64,000 nt of DNA, from the NCBI RefSeq assembly GCF_021502725.1, contig NZ_JAKFFS010000004.1, positions 124,001 through 188,000 on the forward strand, read 5' to 3'. This document shows positions 34,645 through 44,258 of the stretch, one piece after another. The notes below the pieces were generated by a model. The model saw nothing but the letters and a program-made list of their open reading frames with translations. It had not been told where the DNA came from and searched no databases. The DNA is from Dyadobacter sp. CY345 (lineage in GTDB: Bacteria; Bacteroidota; Bacteroidia; Cytophagales; Spirosomataceae). Positions within the stretch are counted from its first letter, which is position 1. Each line of letters opens with the position of its first letter. Position numbers and translations under genes: made by a program.

Positions 34645-37218
34645 TTATTTAGGGTCAAGAGCCAAAGTAATTCTTTTCAAAACATCCTTTAAATGATAAC
34701 TGGTAATTTTGTCTTTCTGCAACGGTAGCACGTTTTGAATTGTGGTTTTCAAAATTTCTAAATGCCCCCGTGCAATAGATGGCAAATCCGTTTTGTCGAG
34801 CTCAACGACCCGGATCGAAGAAGCATAAACAGACCCGGCTGGAATGGACTGAACATTGGCCTTTCCCGGTTTTAACAAGTCGATCATTTTTTCTGCGTAA
34901 ACCTTTTGCAGGTTTCTCTGATAGATATCAAGTGGCTGGCCGTTTTTAACTCCGGCCCAGATCGTATTTTCCAGATCTGTAAAAAGTTCGTCTACGGAAT
35001 AAAATTTCGATGATAGACCAGTTTCCATTAATCTTACCGCTCTGTCTCCTGCAAACAAGGAAGTGAGGGCATATTCCTGCAACGATTTTATTGCCTCAAC
35101 ACCCGTTTCAGGTTTTATCTTGCTCAGAATATTTTGGTCAAGCAGCCAGGTAGGCGTTGTGAAAAGTTGGGTGTCAAGAAATCTGACAGCCTCCTTTTGT
35201 ATATTTTTCGGGACTGCGGTAAAACCAATATCTTCCATATCATAAGTGCCCGGGGTTTCGTAGATGCCTCCAATATTTTTGACAACATGCCCCAGATAAC
35301 GACGATATTGTGTGATTACATTGCCATAAAGCTCGTCCAGTTCCTTATAACTTTCGCCATCTTCCCGGCTCCATTTTATCAGATTTGGTAAGATTTTTTG
35401 CAGATTTTTGATACCATATGCTGACGCCTTCATTGCATTATCTCCTAAATCCTCGGTCTGATATCTTGGGTCATAAGGGCTGTTTTCTGTACCATAACGC
35501 AATCTGGTATTTTTATAAGCTTCTTTCGTCCACACATTTAAGGCCGCTTTTTCTTCCTTCGCACTTTTATCAGGAAAATAACTGTAACCCCATTTTATCG
35601 CCCACTTATCATAATCCCCTATTTTGGGAAAGAGCGTAGTAACGCTATCCTCAGGCTGTGCCACATAGTTGAAACGCGCATAATCCATAATCGAAGACGT
35701 ATGTCCATTTTGTTCAACCCAGGTTTTGTCGCGTAGTTTTTCGACAGGCGTGGCAGAGCTCGCACCCATATTGTGCCTTAATCCTAGCGTATGGCCAACT
35801 TCATGCGACGAAACAAATCGAACAAGCTGACCCATCAGTTTATCGTCAAATGTCTTTGTGCGGGCCGCCGGGTCCACAGCCGCAGCCTGAATCATATACC
35901 AGTTTCGGAGCAGTCTCATCACATTATGATACCAGCTGATATGACTTTCCAGGATCTCACCGCTCCGGGGATCATGTACATTAGGCCCTGACGCATTTTG
36001 AACATCCGAAGCCAAATACCGGATAACCGAAAAACGAGCATCTTCCAGGCTCATCGTCGTATCTTTTTCCGGCCAGTATTCGCCCCGGATTGCATTTTTC
36101 CAACCTGCTTCTTCAAAGGCTACCTGCCAGTCGTCAATACCGGCTTTTAAAAATTTCCGCCATTTTTCCGGAGTTGCCGGGTCTATATAGAAAACTATTG
36201 GTTTTTTGGGTTCAATAAGTTCTCCGTTTAATTGCTTTTTTAGATCCTCAGCATTTTTAGGCTCTAATCTCCATCGCACGGCAAAAATTTCGTAGTCTGA
36301 TTTCTGAGATTCTTCCCCAAAGACAGCATATTGGTTAGCAAAATAACCTACACGGTTATCGAAAATACGTTTTTTCATGGGCACTTTGGGAAGTAAAACC
36401 AGGGAGGTATTTAATTCCATTGTTACCACGCCGGCGTCATATCCGGAAGGATAATATTGTCCCACGCCGGGTGCCGGAGTAGCGCTCAGCGTGGGAGCTA
36501 CAACGGCAAACGTCTTAATTGTACGTATCTCTGTATTTTCTGCATAAGAATTGATCTTCTCAATAAAAGAAGATTCTTTTTTAATTGCAGCCAGTTTGTG
36601 ATTCTGTTTAAGAATTGGAGAAAGGGAAAAAGTCTGGTTATCTGCATTAAAAAAATCCGTGACGTCAATTACTGATGATTTGCTGGATTCTTCCTTTTTC
36701 TGTGCTTTTATATCAAAAACGCCAATAATCGGATCCGAGTTTGAGTTTTTTACCGCCTGGGATATTGGTTTTGTACTATCAGGACTCGCCATGACAACCG
36801 TCACTGATCTTAGCAAAAGGTTATTGTCCAAACCTTTTTCCCAACGAATCATTTGTCTTTTTACTTCCTGTCCACCATATACATTTCCACCCGCCGCAGC
36901 TTTTGCATAACGGGTCACGGCCATGAGGTCTCTGTTGAGTAACGTGTCGGGGATTTCAAAATACCACTTCTCAGACATTTTGTGAACGGAGATCATTCCT
37001 TTCTGACTGACCGCAGAATCATCTATAAAATCTTTAAAATCCTTCGGTGATTTTTTCTTATCGTCTTTCAGTTTGTCTTTAACTGCGTCTGCAACGGCGT
37101 CAACTGCCTTATCGACTTTTTTCTGGTCTTCCTTTTTATCTTTTTTCTTCTGTGCCTGTGCAAAAGAGAAAGTGGTTAAGATGAGGGAAATGAAGAGAAG
37201 AAGTTTTTTAAATTTCAT
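34645..37218 (-). CDS. Secreted zinc metalloprotease, metzincin type (DUF5117/DUF5118 family)
   Basis: An 857-residue exported protease. After a signal peptide (about 1-21, ending FAQA) comes a lysine-rich segment (24-60), a large beta-rich region (about 75-330; DUF5117/DUF5118-like by recollection) and a catalytic domain with the metzincin zinc motif HEVGHTLGLRH (472-482) and a Met-turn in SSIMDYARF. The C-terminal 250 residues are helical. The family is common in Bacteroidota and its substrates are not known. It is upstream of, and abuts, the M23 gene; a peptidoglycan or envelope role for the pair is an inference. Confidence 0.85.
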   Translation of the reverse strand: MKFKKLLLFISLILTTFSFAQAQKKKDKKEDQKKVDKAVDAVADAVKDKLKDDKKKSPKDFKDFIDDSAVSQKGMISVHKMSEKWYFEIPDTLLNRDLMAVTRYAKAAAGGNVYGGQEVKRQMIRWEKGLDNNLLLRSVTVVMASPDSTKPISQAVKNSNSDPIIGVFDIKAQKKEESSKSSVIDVTDFFNADNQTFSLSPILKQNHKLAAIKKESSFIEKINSYAENTEIRTIKTFAVVAPTLSATPAPGVGQYYPSGYDAGVVTMELNTSLVLLPKVPMKKRIFDNRVGYFANQYAVFGEESQKSDYEIFAVRWRLEPKNAEDLKKQLNGELIEPKKPIVFYIDPATPEKWRKFLKAGIDDWQVAFEEAGWKNAIRGEYWPEKDTTMSLEDARFSVIRYLASDVQNASGPNVHDPRSGEILESHISWYHNVMRLLRNWYMIQAAAVDPAARTKTFDDKLMGQLVRFVSSHEVGHTLGLRHNMGASSATPVEKLRDKTWVEQNGHTSSIMDYARFNYVAQPEDSVTTLFPKIGDYDKWAIKWGYSYFPDKSAKEEKAALNVWTKEAYKNTRLRYGTENSPYDPRYQTEDLGDNAMKASAYGIKNLQKILPNLIKWSREDGESYKELDELYGNVITQYRRYLGHVVKNIGGIYETPGTYDMEDIGFTAVPKNIQKEAVRFLDTQLFTTPTWLLDQNILSKIKPETGVEAIKSLQEYALTSLFAGDRAVRLMETGLSSKFYSVDELFTDLENTIWAGVKNGQPLDIYQRNLQKVYAEKMIDLLKPGKANVQSIPAGSVYASSIRVVELDKTDLPSIARGHLEILKTTIQNVLPLQKDKITSYHLKDVLKRITLALDPK

Positions 37219-37263
37219 GAAGTTTGAGAAAGTGTTTTTATTAATTACATGTTATCTGAAATT

Positions 37264-38199
37264 TCAGCGTTCAAGCAATTTCGCCAGAACGCCTTCTTTT
37301 AAAGCATAATTTGAAACCTGAATCTGTGAAATCTTATGCGTTTTCAATACATAATCGACAAGGCATACTGCAACGACGATCATGTCTACGCGAAGGGCGA
37401 TCATGCCTGGAATAGCCATTCGCTCATCATGATTTCCGGAAAGAATTAAAGCATAAGTTCGGTAAAATTCTTCTGGTGACAGGGCGAAATCAGTCTGCGT
37501 TTTTGGAGGCCATTCGCCAGTTCGATGCTGATAGTCAATATCAACCAGTGTGTCAAACGTTCCAGAAGAGCCGACAAGTTTCACCGGCGCATATTGATGC
37601 ACTGCGTTGGCAAGGGGAATTAAATTTTCATCAAAATAATTGTATAAACGCTTCTTTTCGCTTTCAGAAATGGGATCGTTTTTCATGAATTTTTCCATCA
37701 GACGTTGTCCGCCGATCTCGAAACTTTGCTTCCAGAATATCTGCTTTTCATTGCCGATTATAAACTCTACACTGCCCCCGCCAATGTCCATAATGAGCGA
37801 AGGCTCTTTTCCTAAATTTACTCCCGTCCGGACACCGTTGTAAATATATTCTGCCTCCTGATTTCCATCAATAACCGTTATTTTGATACCGGTTTCGTTC
37901 AGAATTTTCGTACAAAAACTATCCTGATTTTCTGCATTTCTTATTGCGCTGGTCCCAAAAGCAAAAGTATTTTCTTTTGAAACTTCGAAAACATCAAGCT
38001 GTGCCCTGAAAATACGAAGGACCTTTAATGCCCGTTGTGTCGCTTCGTCTGTGATCAGTTTTTTGTTGATTCCACCAAGTCCGATCTGTGTTGGCTGACT
38101 TTTATGGAAAAGCGTAGTGATATTTTCACCATTTTTTTCAACAATAAGCAGATGAAAAGTATTCGTTCCTAAATCAATAATACCCAATCGGGAGCTCAT
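37264..38199 (-). CDS. Ppx/GppA-family exopolyphosphatase
   Basis: ASKHA-fold phosphatase that degrades inorganic polyphosphate or pppGpp. The 311-residue product shows the phosphate-1 motif LGIIDLGTNTFHLL, the SAIRNAENQDSF strand, the phosphate-2 motif LIMDIGGGSVEFIIG, and the GSSGTFDTLVDI adenosine-site analogue. At about 310 residues it is the short Ppx form without the C-terminal HD domain of E. coli GppA. It is 45 bases upstream of the metzincin gene on the same strand. Choosing between polyphosphate and pppGpp as substrate is not possible from sequence. Confidence 0.88.
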   Translation of the reverse strand: MSSRLGIIDLGTNTFHLLIVEKNGENITTLFHKSQPTQIGLGGINKKLITDEATQRALKVLRIFRAQLDVFEVSKENTFAFGTSAIRNAENQDSFCTKILNETGIKITVIDGNQEAEYIYNGVRTGVNLGKEPSLIMDIGGGSVEFIIGNEKQIFWKQSFEIGGQRLMEKFMKNDPISESEKKRLYNYFDENLIPLANAVHQYAPVKLVGSSGTFDTLVDIDYQHRTGEWPPKTQTDFALSPEEFYRTYALILSGNHDERMAIPGMIALRVDMIVVAVCLVDYVLKTHKISQIQVSNYALKEGVLAKLLER

Positions 38200-38356
38200 A
38201 GGCGGTAGTTAATGGGTTAATCCCTTCATTATAATAGACGTGGTGCAAAAATAACCTAATTTTTAATGACTTATTTCTTGATTTTCTGTTTAATAAGTCT
38301 TTTCTTTGCAGTCCAATTTCAGAAAACCAGTTCAAAGAACATTATATCTTATAAGC

Positions 38357-38551
38357 ATGCTTATTATTAACATTAAAGACAACGAATCGATCGATCGCGC
38401 ATTGAAGCGTTACAAAAAGAAATTTGAAAGAACTGGCACAATGCGTCAGCTTCGCTCTCGTACCGCATTCGAAAAGCCTTCTGTAAAACGTCGTTTCGAA
38501 GTTTTGCGTGCGGTATACAAAGAAAAAACTTACGGTCACCTGGAAGACTAG
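38357..38551 (+). CDS. rpsU: 30S ribosomal protein S21
   Basis: Small basic ribosomal protein, 64 residues, with the S21 hallmarks IKDNESIDRALKRYKKKFE and the basic RRFEVLRAVYKEK tail. ATG 38357 is used; the frame is open from 38306. An 8-bp inverted repeat GACTTATT / AATAAGTC (38268-38275 and 38292-38299) and a TTTTCTTTG box close upstream may belong to its promoter. A terminator follows before the Xer gene. In Bacteroidota S21 is important for anti-Shine-Dalgarno masking, which fits the weak ribosome-binding sites seen throughout the window. Confidence 0.96.
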   Translation: MLIINIKDNESIDRALKRYKKKFERTGTMRQLRSRTAFEKPSVKRRFEVLRAVYKEKTYGHLED

Positions 38552-38619
38552 TTCTTTTGAATTGTTTTTCTGTTGAAAAGTAGGGTGGGATAACTATATC
38601 CCTTGCAATAACATTAAGG

Positions 38620-38652
38620 AAAGGGTTATCTTGTATAAGATGGCCCTTTTTT
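38620..38652 (+). terminator. Intrinsic terminator of rpsU
   Basis: AAAGGGTTATCTT (38620-38632), loop GTAT, complement with two G-U pairs (38637-38649) and T-run to 38652. A second small perfect hairpin, GGGATA-ACTA-TATCCC, lies at 38587-38602. Confidence 0.85.
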
Positions 38653-38665
38653 GTACGTTAGGGGC

Positions 38666-39538
38666 ATGATAGAGCCATTTTTGGAATACCTTAAATTTGA
38701 AAAACGGTCCAGCGAACATACGGTAATATCTTACCGAACTGACCTGGACCAGTTTAGAAAATATTTGCTGTTTCAATACGAACTGGACAAGCCGGAAACT
38801 GCAAGCTCGGTAATGCTTCGATCCTGGATTGTCAGTTTGATGGAAGAGAAATTAAATCCCACATCGATCAATCGCAAAATGGCTTCTTTGCGATCTTATT
38901 ATAGTTTTCTCCGTCGACGAAAGTTTATTACAAAAGATCCCTCCGGAATCTTGACGTCCATGAAAATGCGCCGGAAACTGCCTGCCTTTGTGGACGAAAA
39001 GGCCATGGAATCACTTTTTGATTCAGAGGGATTTACGGATGATTTTACAGGCTGCCGCGACCGTGTCATTATGGAGCTGTTATATGGAACCGGTATCCGT
39101 CTTTCTGAATTAATTGATCTTGAACTAAAAAACCTTGAACTCGAAGCGCGCATCATCCGGGTGACCGGGAAGCGGGGCAAGGAGCGCCTGATACCAATTT
39201 CGAGCCTGCTTGTCGATTTTTTGAAACAATATCTTATTTACAGATCCCCCGAAGAGCCGACCCAGGCGCTCATTTTAACAGACGCGGGCAAACCTGCTTA
39301 TCCGGTTTTTATACAGCGAACCGTTAAAAAATACCTTTCCGAAGTTACCACTTTACAGCAGAAAAGTCCTCACGTTTTAAGGCATACTTACGCGACACAT
39401 TTGCTGAATCGCGGCGCCGATCTGAATGCGATCAAAGAATTGCTGGGTCATGCAAATCTGGCTGCTACTCAGATTTACACACATAATTCCATAGAAAAAC
39501 TTAAAAAAACACACCAACAAGCCCATCCAAAGGCCTGA
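38666..39538 (+). CDS. Tyrosine recombinase, XerC/XerD family
   Basis: Site-specific recombinase that resolves chromosome dimers at dif with FtsK. The 290-residue protein has an N-terminal SAM-like core-binding domain (about 1-90) and a catalytic domain with Arg145 (TGIRLSEL), Lys172 region, His236-x-x-Arg239 (HVLRHTYATH), His262 (LLGHANL) and nucleophile Tyr271 (IYTHNS). A TTG at 38651 also opens the frame, but it lies in the rpsU terminator's T-tract, so ATG 38666 is the start. Whether it is the XerC or the XerD paralogue cannot be told here. No dif site was looked for successfully. Confidence 0.92.
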   Translation: MIEPFLEYLKFEKRSSEHTVISYRTDLDQFRKYLLFQYELDKPETASSVMLRSWIVSLMEEKLNPTSINRKMASLRSYYSFLRRRKFITKDPSGILTSMKMRRKLPAFVDEKAMESLFDSEGFTDDFTGCRDRVIMELLYGTGIRLSELIDLELKNLELEARIIRVTGKRGKERLIPISSLLVDFLKQYLIYRSPEEPTQALILTDAGKPAYPVFIQRTVKKYLSEVTTLQQKSPHVLRHTYATHLLNRGADLNAIKELLGHANLAATQIYTHNSIEKLKKTHQQAHPKA

Positions 39539-39604
39539 TACCGATTTTTTCAGGTATATTTGTTCTACATTGCCGGTCTCAAAATAAAATTTTGTCACGC
39601 TATT

Positions 39605-42190
39605 ATGAATAACAGTTTCCAGGACGTAGTTGTAACTAAGTACAATATTTTCAATAGCCTATTTCTGAGTTTGCCGTATCGCGGTATCTTCCAGACAGGC
39701 TCGTTGCTTCCGTTATTAACGCAGCATAGTGAAGTTGGATTTCAGGAAGGAAAATCGCCGAAGCAGATTATTGAGCTGTTTTTTGAAGAATTGTTGGTCA
39801 CCGCCACGGCGAAAGAACGTACAGATCTCCTTTTTGCTTTCATTCAATATATTGAAAGGCAGGTCGTTTTGTTCGATTCAGTGGAAGATGCAGCTTTCGA
39901 TCAGACGCATGAACTGAATGGCAAAGGATCTGTGACGTATCTGACAGATCGCCTGGACAATGAATCCTTAAAGCAAAAACTTCTGAATAAACTGGAAGAT
40001 TTCAGTGTAAGGATTGTGTTAACAGCGCATCCGACACAGTTTTATTCTGGTAAGGTATTGGGTATTATCAACGATCTTGAAGATTCAATCAAGGTTAATG
40101 ATTTTACAGAGGTGAACCAGTTGTTGCTGCAATTAGGAAAAACTGCCTTCATTAATCATGAAAAACCTACTCCCTTTGATGAGGCGGTAAGTTTGTGCTG
40201 GTTCCTTGAAAATGTATATTATGATGCCATTCCGGCGATTCTTGTCAAACTGATCAACGGTCTGGGCATGAGCGTTCATGACTGGCCGTATCCAAATGTT
40301 TTCCGTCTGGGCTTCTGGCCCGGAGGTGACCGTGACGGTAATCCGTTCGTCAACGCTGATACGACCATACAAGTTGCGGACCGTTTGCGTGAAACATTGT
40401 TGCGCAGTTATTATCGTGACATCCGTAATTTGAAACGTCGCCTAACATTTAAAGGTGTTGAGGATACGATTTCTGTTGCTGAGCGTAAGATGAACAGCAC
40501 GATTTTTGGGCCGACCGAAGAAGGATATAACAACGCTCAGGAATTAATTGATGAACTTTTGCTTGCGCGGGTCGTGCTCGTAGATAAGCATCAGGGATTA
40601 TTTGTTGAGCTTCTTGACAATTTTATTCTGAAATTAAATCTGTTCGGATTCTTCTTCGCAAGTCTTGATGTCCGTCAGGATAGCCGCAAACACGGTAAAG
40701 CCTGGGAAGATATTCTGAAAAGACTTGAAAAGAAAATTCCATTACTGAAATACAGCGATTACGAAAATTGGGAAGAAAGCAAACAAATCGATTTGCTTTT
40801 GTCCTTGAATATTCCGTTGCGTGTTGAAGATTATGAAGATGAGCTGACCAAAGATATTCTTGGTTCGATAAAAGCGATCAAGACAATTCAGGGGATTAAT
40901 GGCGAACAAGGTGCTCACCGTTACGTGATCAGCAATAATACTTCGGCGCTGAATGTGATGCAGGTGGTAGCTTTGGCAAAAAATCTGATCGCAGACGAAA
41001 GTGGATACTTGCCGCTTGACGTTGTTCCGTTGTTCGAAACGGTCGACGATTTAGCGAATGCGCCCGAAATTATGCGGACGCTTTATACCAACGAATACTA
41101 TAAAAATCATTTGTCGAAACGTGAAAACCACCAGACTATTATGGTTGGTTTTTCTGATGGAACAAAAGATGGCGGATACTTGCGGGCTAACTGGTCCATT
41201 TATCGGGCTAAGGAAGAGTTGACAAAAGTATCCAGAGAGTTTGGAATTAAGGTTACGTTTTTTGATGGCCGTGGAGGTCCTCCGGCACGTGGTGGCGGAA
41301 ACAACCATAACTTCTATTCATCTCTTGGAAAAGATATTGAAGACAAAGAAATCCAGCTGACAGTTCAAGGGCAGACAATCAGTTCGAATTATGGAACGGT
41401 GACGACAGCTATGTACAACCTGGAAAGACTTTTCACGGCGGGGCTGGAAAATCACCTTTTCAGAGGCGATAGAAAAGAAGAGGAACTGAGTCCGGAGGAT
41501 AAGGAATTATTGGAAGAAATGGCGACTGCCGCTTACAATTCTTACCTTGATCTGAAAAACCATCCGATGTTTGTAAAATATCTGGATAAGAAAACGCCGC
41601 TTCGTTTTTATGGTCAAACCAATATCGGAAGCCGTCCAACCAAACGTGGAAATGACGATGAAGGTTTGAAATTCGAAGATTTGCGTGCCATTCCGTTTGT
41701 GGGTTCATGGGCGCAAATGAAGCAAAATGTACCAGGTTTTTATGGATTTGGTACCGCAATCCAGGAACTTTCGAAAAATGGTAAAAAGGAGGAAATAAAG
41801 GATCTGTATAAGAAATCATTATTCTTCCGTACGTTGATCGAAAACTCGATGCAGTCACTTTCAAAGGCATTTTTCCCTGCGACCAAATATCTCCGTGATG
41901 AGGAAGATTATAAGGAATTCTGGGATAAAATGTACGCAGAATTTAAATTGACGCTGGATTCTCTGCTTGAAGTGTCGGAGCAGAAAGAACTTCTTGATAG
42001 TAATAACGTAACGAAAGTCTCAATCAAAATCCGTGAGCGTATTGTATTGCCATTGATCACCATTCAGCAGTATGCGTTGCAAATGCTGGCGGAAGATCCA
42101 AAAACTTTGCCGGTTGACGTTGAAACATACAATCAGCTAATTATGCGCGCAATGTTTGGAATCATTAATGCAGCCAGAAATTCAGCTTAG
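39605..42190 (+). CDS. ppc: Phosphoenolpyruvate carboxylase
   Basis: Anaplerotic enzyme: phosphoenolpyruvate plus bicarbonate gives oxaloacetate. ATG 39605 gives 861 residues. Catalytic landmarks: His142 in LTAHPTQ, the LGFWPGGDRDGNPFV segment, DVRQDSRKH, VGFSDGTKDGGYLRANW and the glycine-rich FDGRGGPPARGGG loop. The last differs from the E. coli GRGGSIGRGG wording but is normal for the Bacteroidota branch. It stands alone, with a terminator 30 bases downstream. Confidence 0.95.
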   Translation: MNNSFQDVVVTKYNIFNSLFLSLPYRGIFQTGSLLPLLTQHSEVGFQEGKSPKQIIELFFEELLVTATAKERTDLLFAFIQYIERQVVLFDSVEDAAFDQTHELNGKGSVTYLTDRLDNESLKQKLLNKLEDFSVRIVLTAHPTQFYSGKVLGIINDLEDSIKVNDFTEVNQLLLQLGKTAFINHEKPTPFDEAVSLCWFLENVYYDAIPAILVKLINGLGMSVHDWPYPNVFRLGFWPGGDRDGNPFVNADTTIQVADRLRETLLRSYYRDIRNLKRRLTFKGVEDTISVAERKMNSTIFGPTEEGYNNAQELIDELLLARVVLVDKHQGLFVELLDNFILKLNLFGFFFASLDVRQDSRKHGKAWEDILKRLEKKIPLLKYSDYENWEESKQIDLLLSLNIPLRVEDYEDELTKDILGSIKAIKTIQGINGEQGAHRYVISNNTSALNVMQVVALAKNLIADESGYLPLDVVPLFETVDDLANAPEIMRTLYTNEYYKNHLSKRENHQTIMVGFSDGTKDGGYLRANWSIYRAKEELTKVSREFGIKVTFFDGRGGPPARGGGNNHNFYSSLGKDIEDKEIQLTVQGQTISSNYGTVTTAMYNLERLFTAGLENHLFRGDRKEEELSPEDKELLEEMATAAYNSYLDLKNHPMFVKYLDKKTPLRFYGQTNIGSRPTKRGNDDEGLKFEDLRAIPFVGSWAQMKQNVPGFYGFGTAIQELSKNGKKEEIKDLYKKSLFFRTLIENSMQSLSKAFFPATKYLRDEEDYKEFWDKMYAEFKLTLDSLLEVSEQKELLDSNNVTKVSIKIRERIVLPLITIQQYALQMLAEDPKTLPVDVETYNQLIMRAMFGIINAARNSA

Positions 42191-42220
42191 TATTTCAAGA
42201 AAATAGATTCAAAAATCAAA

Positions 42221-42255
42221 AGCCAGGCAAAACGAAAAGTTGCCTGGTTTTTTTT
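42221..42255 (+). terminator. Intrinsic terminator of ppc
   Basis: AGCCAGGCAA (42221-42230) pairs with TTGCCTGGTT (42240-42249) around a nine-base loop, followed by a run of T to 42255. Confidence 0.9.
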
Positions 42256-42453
42256 GTATAAGATAGTTTTGAAAAGACACTTCGGTTGAAAATTTTAATG
42301 TATAATGGAGAAATGTTTGAATGAATTTTCAGCCATTTGATAGAAAGACTAAAATTTCTGTAATATTTGCCCTTCAATTATTAGTAGACGAATAATTGGG
42401 TTGCCTTCTGTTAGTAAATAAATAATTCGTATTGGACATATACCAGCATTGTT

Positions 42454-42888
42454 ATGACGCATCATTCCGACCACCGCGCCTACTTCTTTAAGATTGACAC
42501 CACAATCAAAAAAATCCGTAACGCTTTGCAGAAACAATTGATCGAAGCAGGTTTTGATCTGACGGTTGATCAATGGGTTCTAATTGACCATATTTATCGC
42601 GAGCAGGGTATCAGCCAGAATGGTTTGGCTGAACTTACCTTCAAGGATCCGCCGACAGTCACCAGGATTATTGATTTATTAGAAAAAAAAGGACTCGTTG
42701 AACGCGGGTTGGCGGCAGGCGACCGAAGAAAATTCAATCTTTTCCTGACAGAAAAAGGACAGAAAACTTATAACGAAGCTTTTCCAATTGTTGCCGAGAT
42801 CCGAAGAAAAGGGTGGGGAGATCTGGATGAAGCAGATTATCAGCATTTTATACGCATTATGGATTCCATATATGCCAATTTTACTTAG
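42454..42888 (+). CDS. MarR-family transcriptional regulator
   Basis: A 144-residue winged-helix repressor: helix-rich N-terminus (FFKIDTTIKKIRNALQKQL), the DNA-recognition segment NGLAELTFKDPPTVTRIIDLLEK (shown by its pattern, about 52-74), a wing reading GLAAGDRRKFNLFLT and a C-terminal dimer helix. No divergent partner exists: the gene faces away from ppc and the SIMPL gene follows 164 bases later, so targets are unknown. Imperfect repeats of AATAATT in the 60 bases upstream may include its operator. Confidence 0.88.
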   Translation: MTHHSDHRAYFFKIDTTIKKIRNALQKQLIEAGFDLTVDQWVLIDHIYREQGISQNGLAELTFKDPPTVTRIIDLLEKKGLVERGLAAGDRRKFNLFLTEKGQKTYNEAFPIVAEIRRKGWGDLDEADYQHFIRIMDSIYANFT

Positions 42889-43052
42889 TGGGAACTGTTA
42901 ACAAGTGTGAATTACTATCAGCAAGATTAAACTTTACACAAATCCCTTCATCTAAACATCGTGTTTGCAATATGGATTTTGTCACAGCGTTTATCACAAA
43001 CTTTATGCAAAAGCGATTTTTTAATTTTTAAACATTCATTTTTTACCAGGCC

Positions 43053-43790
43053 ATGAAAAAAGTCATTCTTTTAAGTTCGTTTTTAATGGGAGCCATTTTA
43101 TTCCCTTCATTTTCACAAACCGCCACTGTGTCAGTAACACCGCCAACCAGAAAAATTGAAGTAGCAGGTTTTGCAGAACTGGAAGTAGTTCCGGACGAAA
43201 TTTATTTTAGCGTTTCATTAAGGGAATATTTCAATGATGAGAAAAACCAAAAGGATAAAGTGAATATCACAACTTTGGAAAAACAGCTGATCAAAGCGGT
43301 AGCAGACGCTGGATTACCGAAAGAAGCTTTGTCGATTAGTGGTTTGGGTGGCTATCAGAACTATACTGAGAAAAAGAAAAAACCTGCCACTTTCCTTGAA
43401 GCCAAACAGTATGAGCTGAAAGTGGATCGTGCAGATAAACTTGACGTAATCTTGTCAAAAGTGGAAAGCCGTGGTGTGCAGTATGCTAATGTTGCCCGCG
43501 TTGACCATTCTAAGAAAGAAGAATTCAAGAAACAGGTTAAGATTAATGCGCTAAAATCGGCCAAGGACAAGGCGACTTATTTGCTCGAAGCCGTTGACCA
43601 GAAATTAGGGCAGGTTTTAGAGATCAGAGAAGTAGAAGACAATATCAATTATCCTCAGCCGATGTATGCGAAGGCAGCTATGCGCGTAATGGGTGGGATG
43701 GAATCTGCTGATATGGTGCAAGATAGCAGTGTTGAGTACCAGAAAATAAAACTAAGCTATCGTATGCAGGCTGCTTTTGAGATTAAGTAA
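43053..43790 (+). CDS. SIMPL-domain (DUF541) exported protein
   Basis: A 245-residue protein with a signal peptide (about 1-21, ending PSFSQ) and a SIMPL/DUF541 domain: IEVAGFAELEVVPDEIYFSV at the start, then paired strands and an amphipathic helix (KKQVKINALKSAKDKATYLLEA) and the VEYQKIKLSYRMQAAFEI end strand. Members form multimeric periplasmic or outer-membrane assemblies, with links to oxidative stress in some species; function here is unknown. Located between the MarR and YtxH-like genes. Confidence 0.85.
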   Translation: MKKVILLSSFLMGAILFPSFSQTATVSVTPPTRKIEVAGFAELEVVPDEIYFSVSLREYFNDEKNQKDKVNITTLEKQLIKAVADAGLPKEALSISGLGGYQNYTEKKKKPATFLEAKQYELKVDRADKLDVILSKVESRGVQYANVARVDHSKKEEFKKQVKINALKSAKDKATYLLEAVDQKLGQVLEIREVEDNINYPQPMYAKAAMRVMGGMESADMVQDSSVEYQKIKLSYRMQAAFEIK

Positions 43791-43867
43791 GGTGGAATAA
43801 TATTTGTTAATCAGTTAGTTGCTTATTTATTGTATATTCACTTATCAATAACGAACCACTTAAAACG

Positions 43868-44206
43868 ATGAGCATCAACGCAAAACACCTGGCTACTTTT
43901 ATTCTCGGCGCAGCAGCCGGAGTAGCAGCCCATAAGTATCTTCAGACTGAAGAAGGGGAAAAACTTCTGGAAGATCTGAAAACCAAAGCCAGCGATCTGA
44001 AAGCAGAAGCCGAAGGAGCGGTGGATAAAGCTCCTGAATATTTTCAGGAATTGAAGACAAAAGGATCAGAGGCGATAAAATCCAATTTTCCGGATGCAGA
44101 AAAATTCCTGAAAGATCTGATTGATAAATTTGCGGGTACTACGGATACAGCGCATACAACAACAGAAACGGGTGATGTTGCGGGTGTAACGCCAGCAGCG
44201 CAGTAA
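43868..44206 (+). CDS. YtxH-like small protein
   Basis: A 112-residue protein with an N-terminal hydrophobic glycine/alanine-rich membrane segment (FILGAAAGVAAHKYL, about 11-25) and a charged helical remainder (EEGEKLLEDLKTKASDLKAEAEG), as in YtxH/gas-vesicle-like stress proteins. The C-terminus is Thr-rich. The function of this family is not settled; it is often stress-induced. It stands 77 bases after the SIMPL gene, probably co-transcribed, and ends at a bidirectional terminator. Confidence 0.75.
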   Translation: MSINAKHLATFILGAAAGVAAHKYLQTEEGEKLLEDLKTKASDLKAEAEGAVDKAPEYFQELKTKGSEAIKSNFPDAEKFLKDLIDKFAGTTDTAHTTTETGDVAGVTPAAQ

Positions 44207-44220
44207 TAAAATTGAAAGTC

Positions 44221-44258
44221 AAAAAAGACAGAAGAGAATTTTCTCTTCTGTCTTTTTT
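44221..44258. terminator. Bidirectional intrinsic terminator
   Basis: 18-bp arms 44221-44238 (AAAAAAGACAGAAGAGAA) and 44241-44258 with a two-base TT centre. It lies between the convergent YtxH-like and nudK genes and overlaps the last two bases of the nudK stop codon. Confidence 0.9.
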
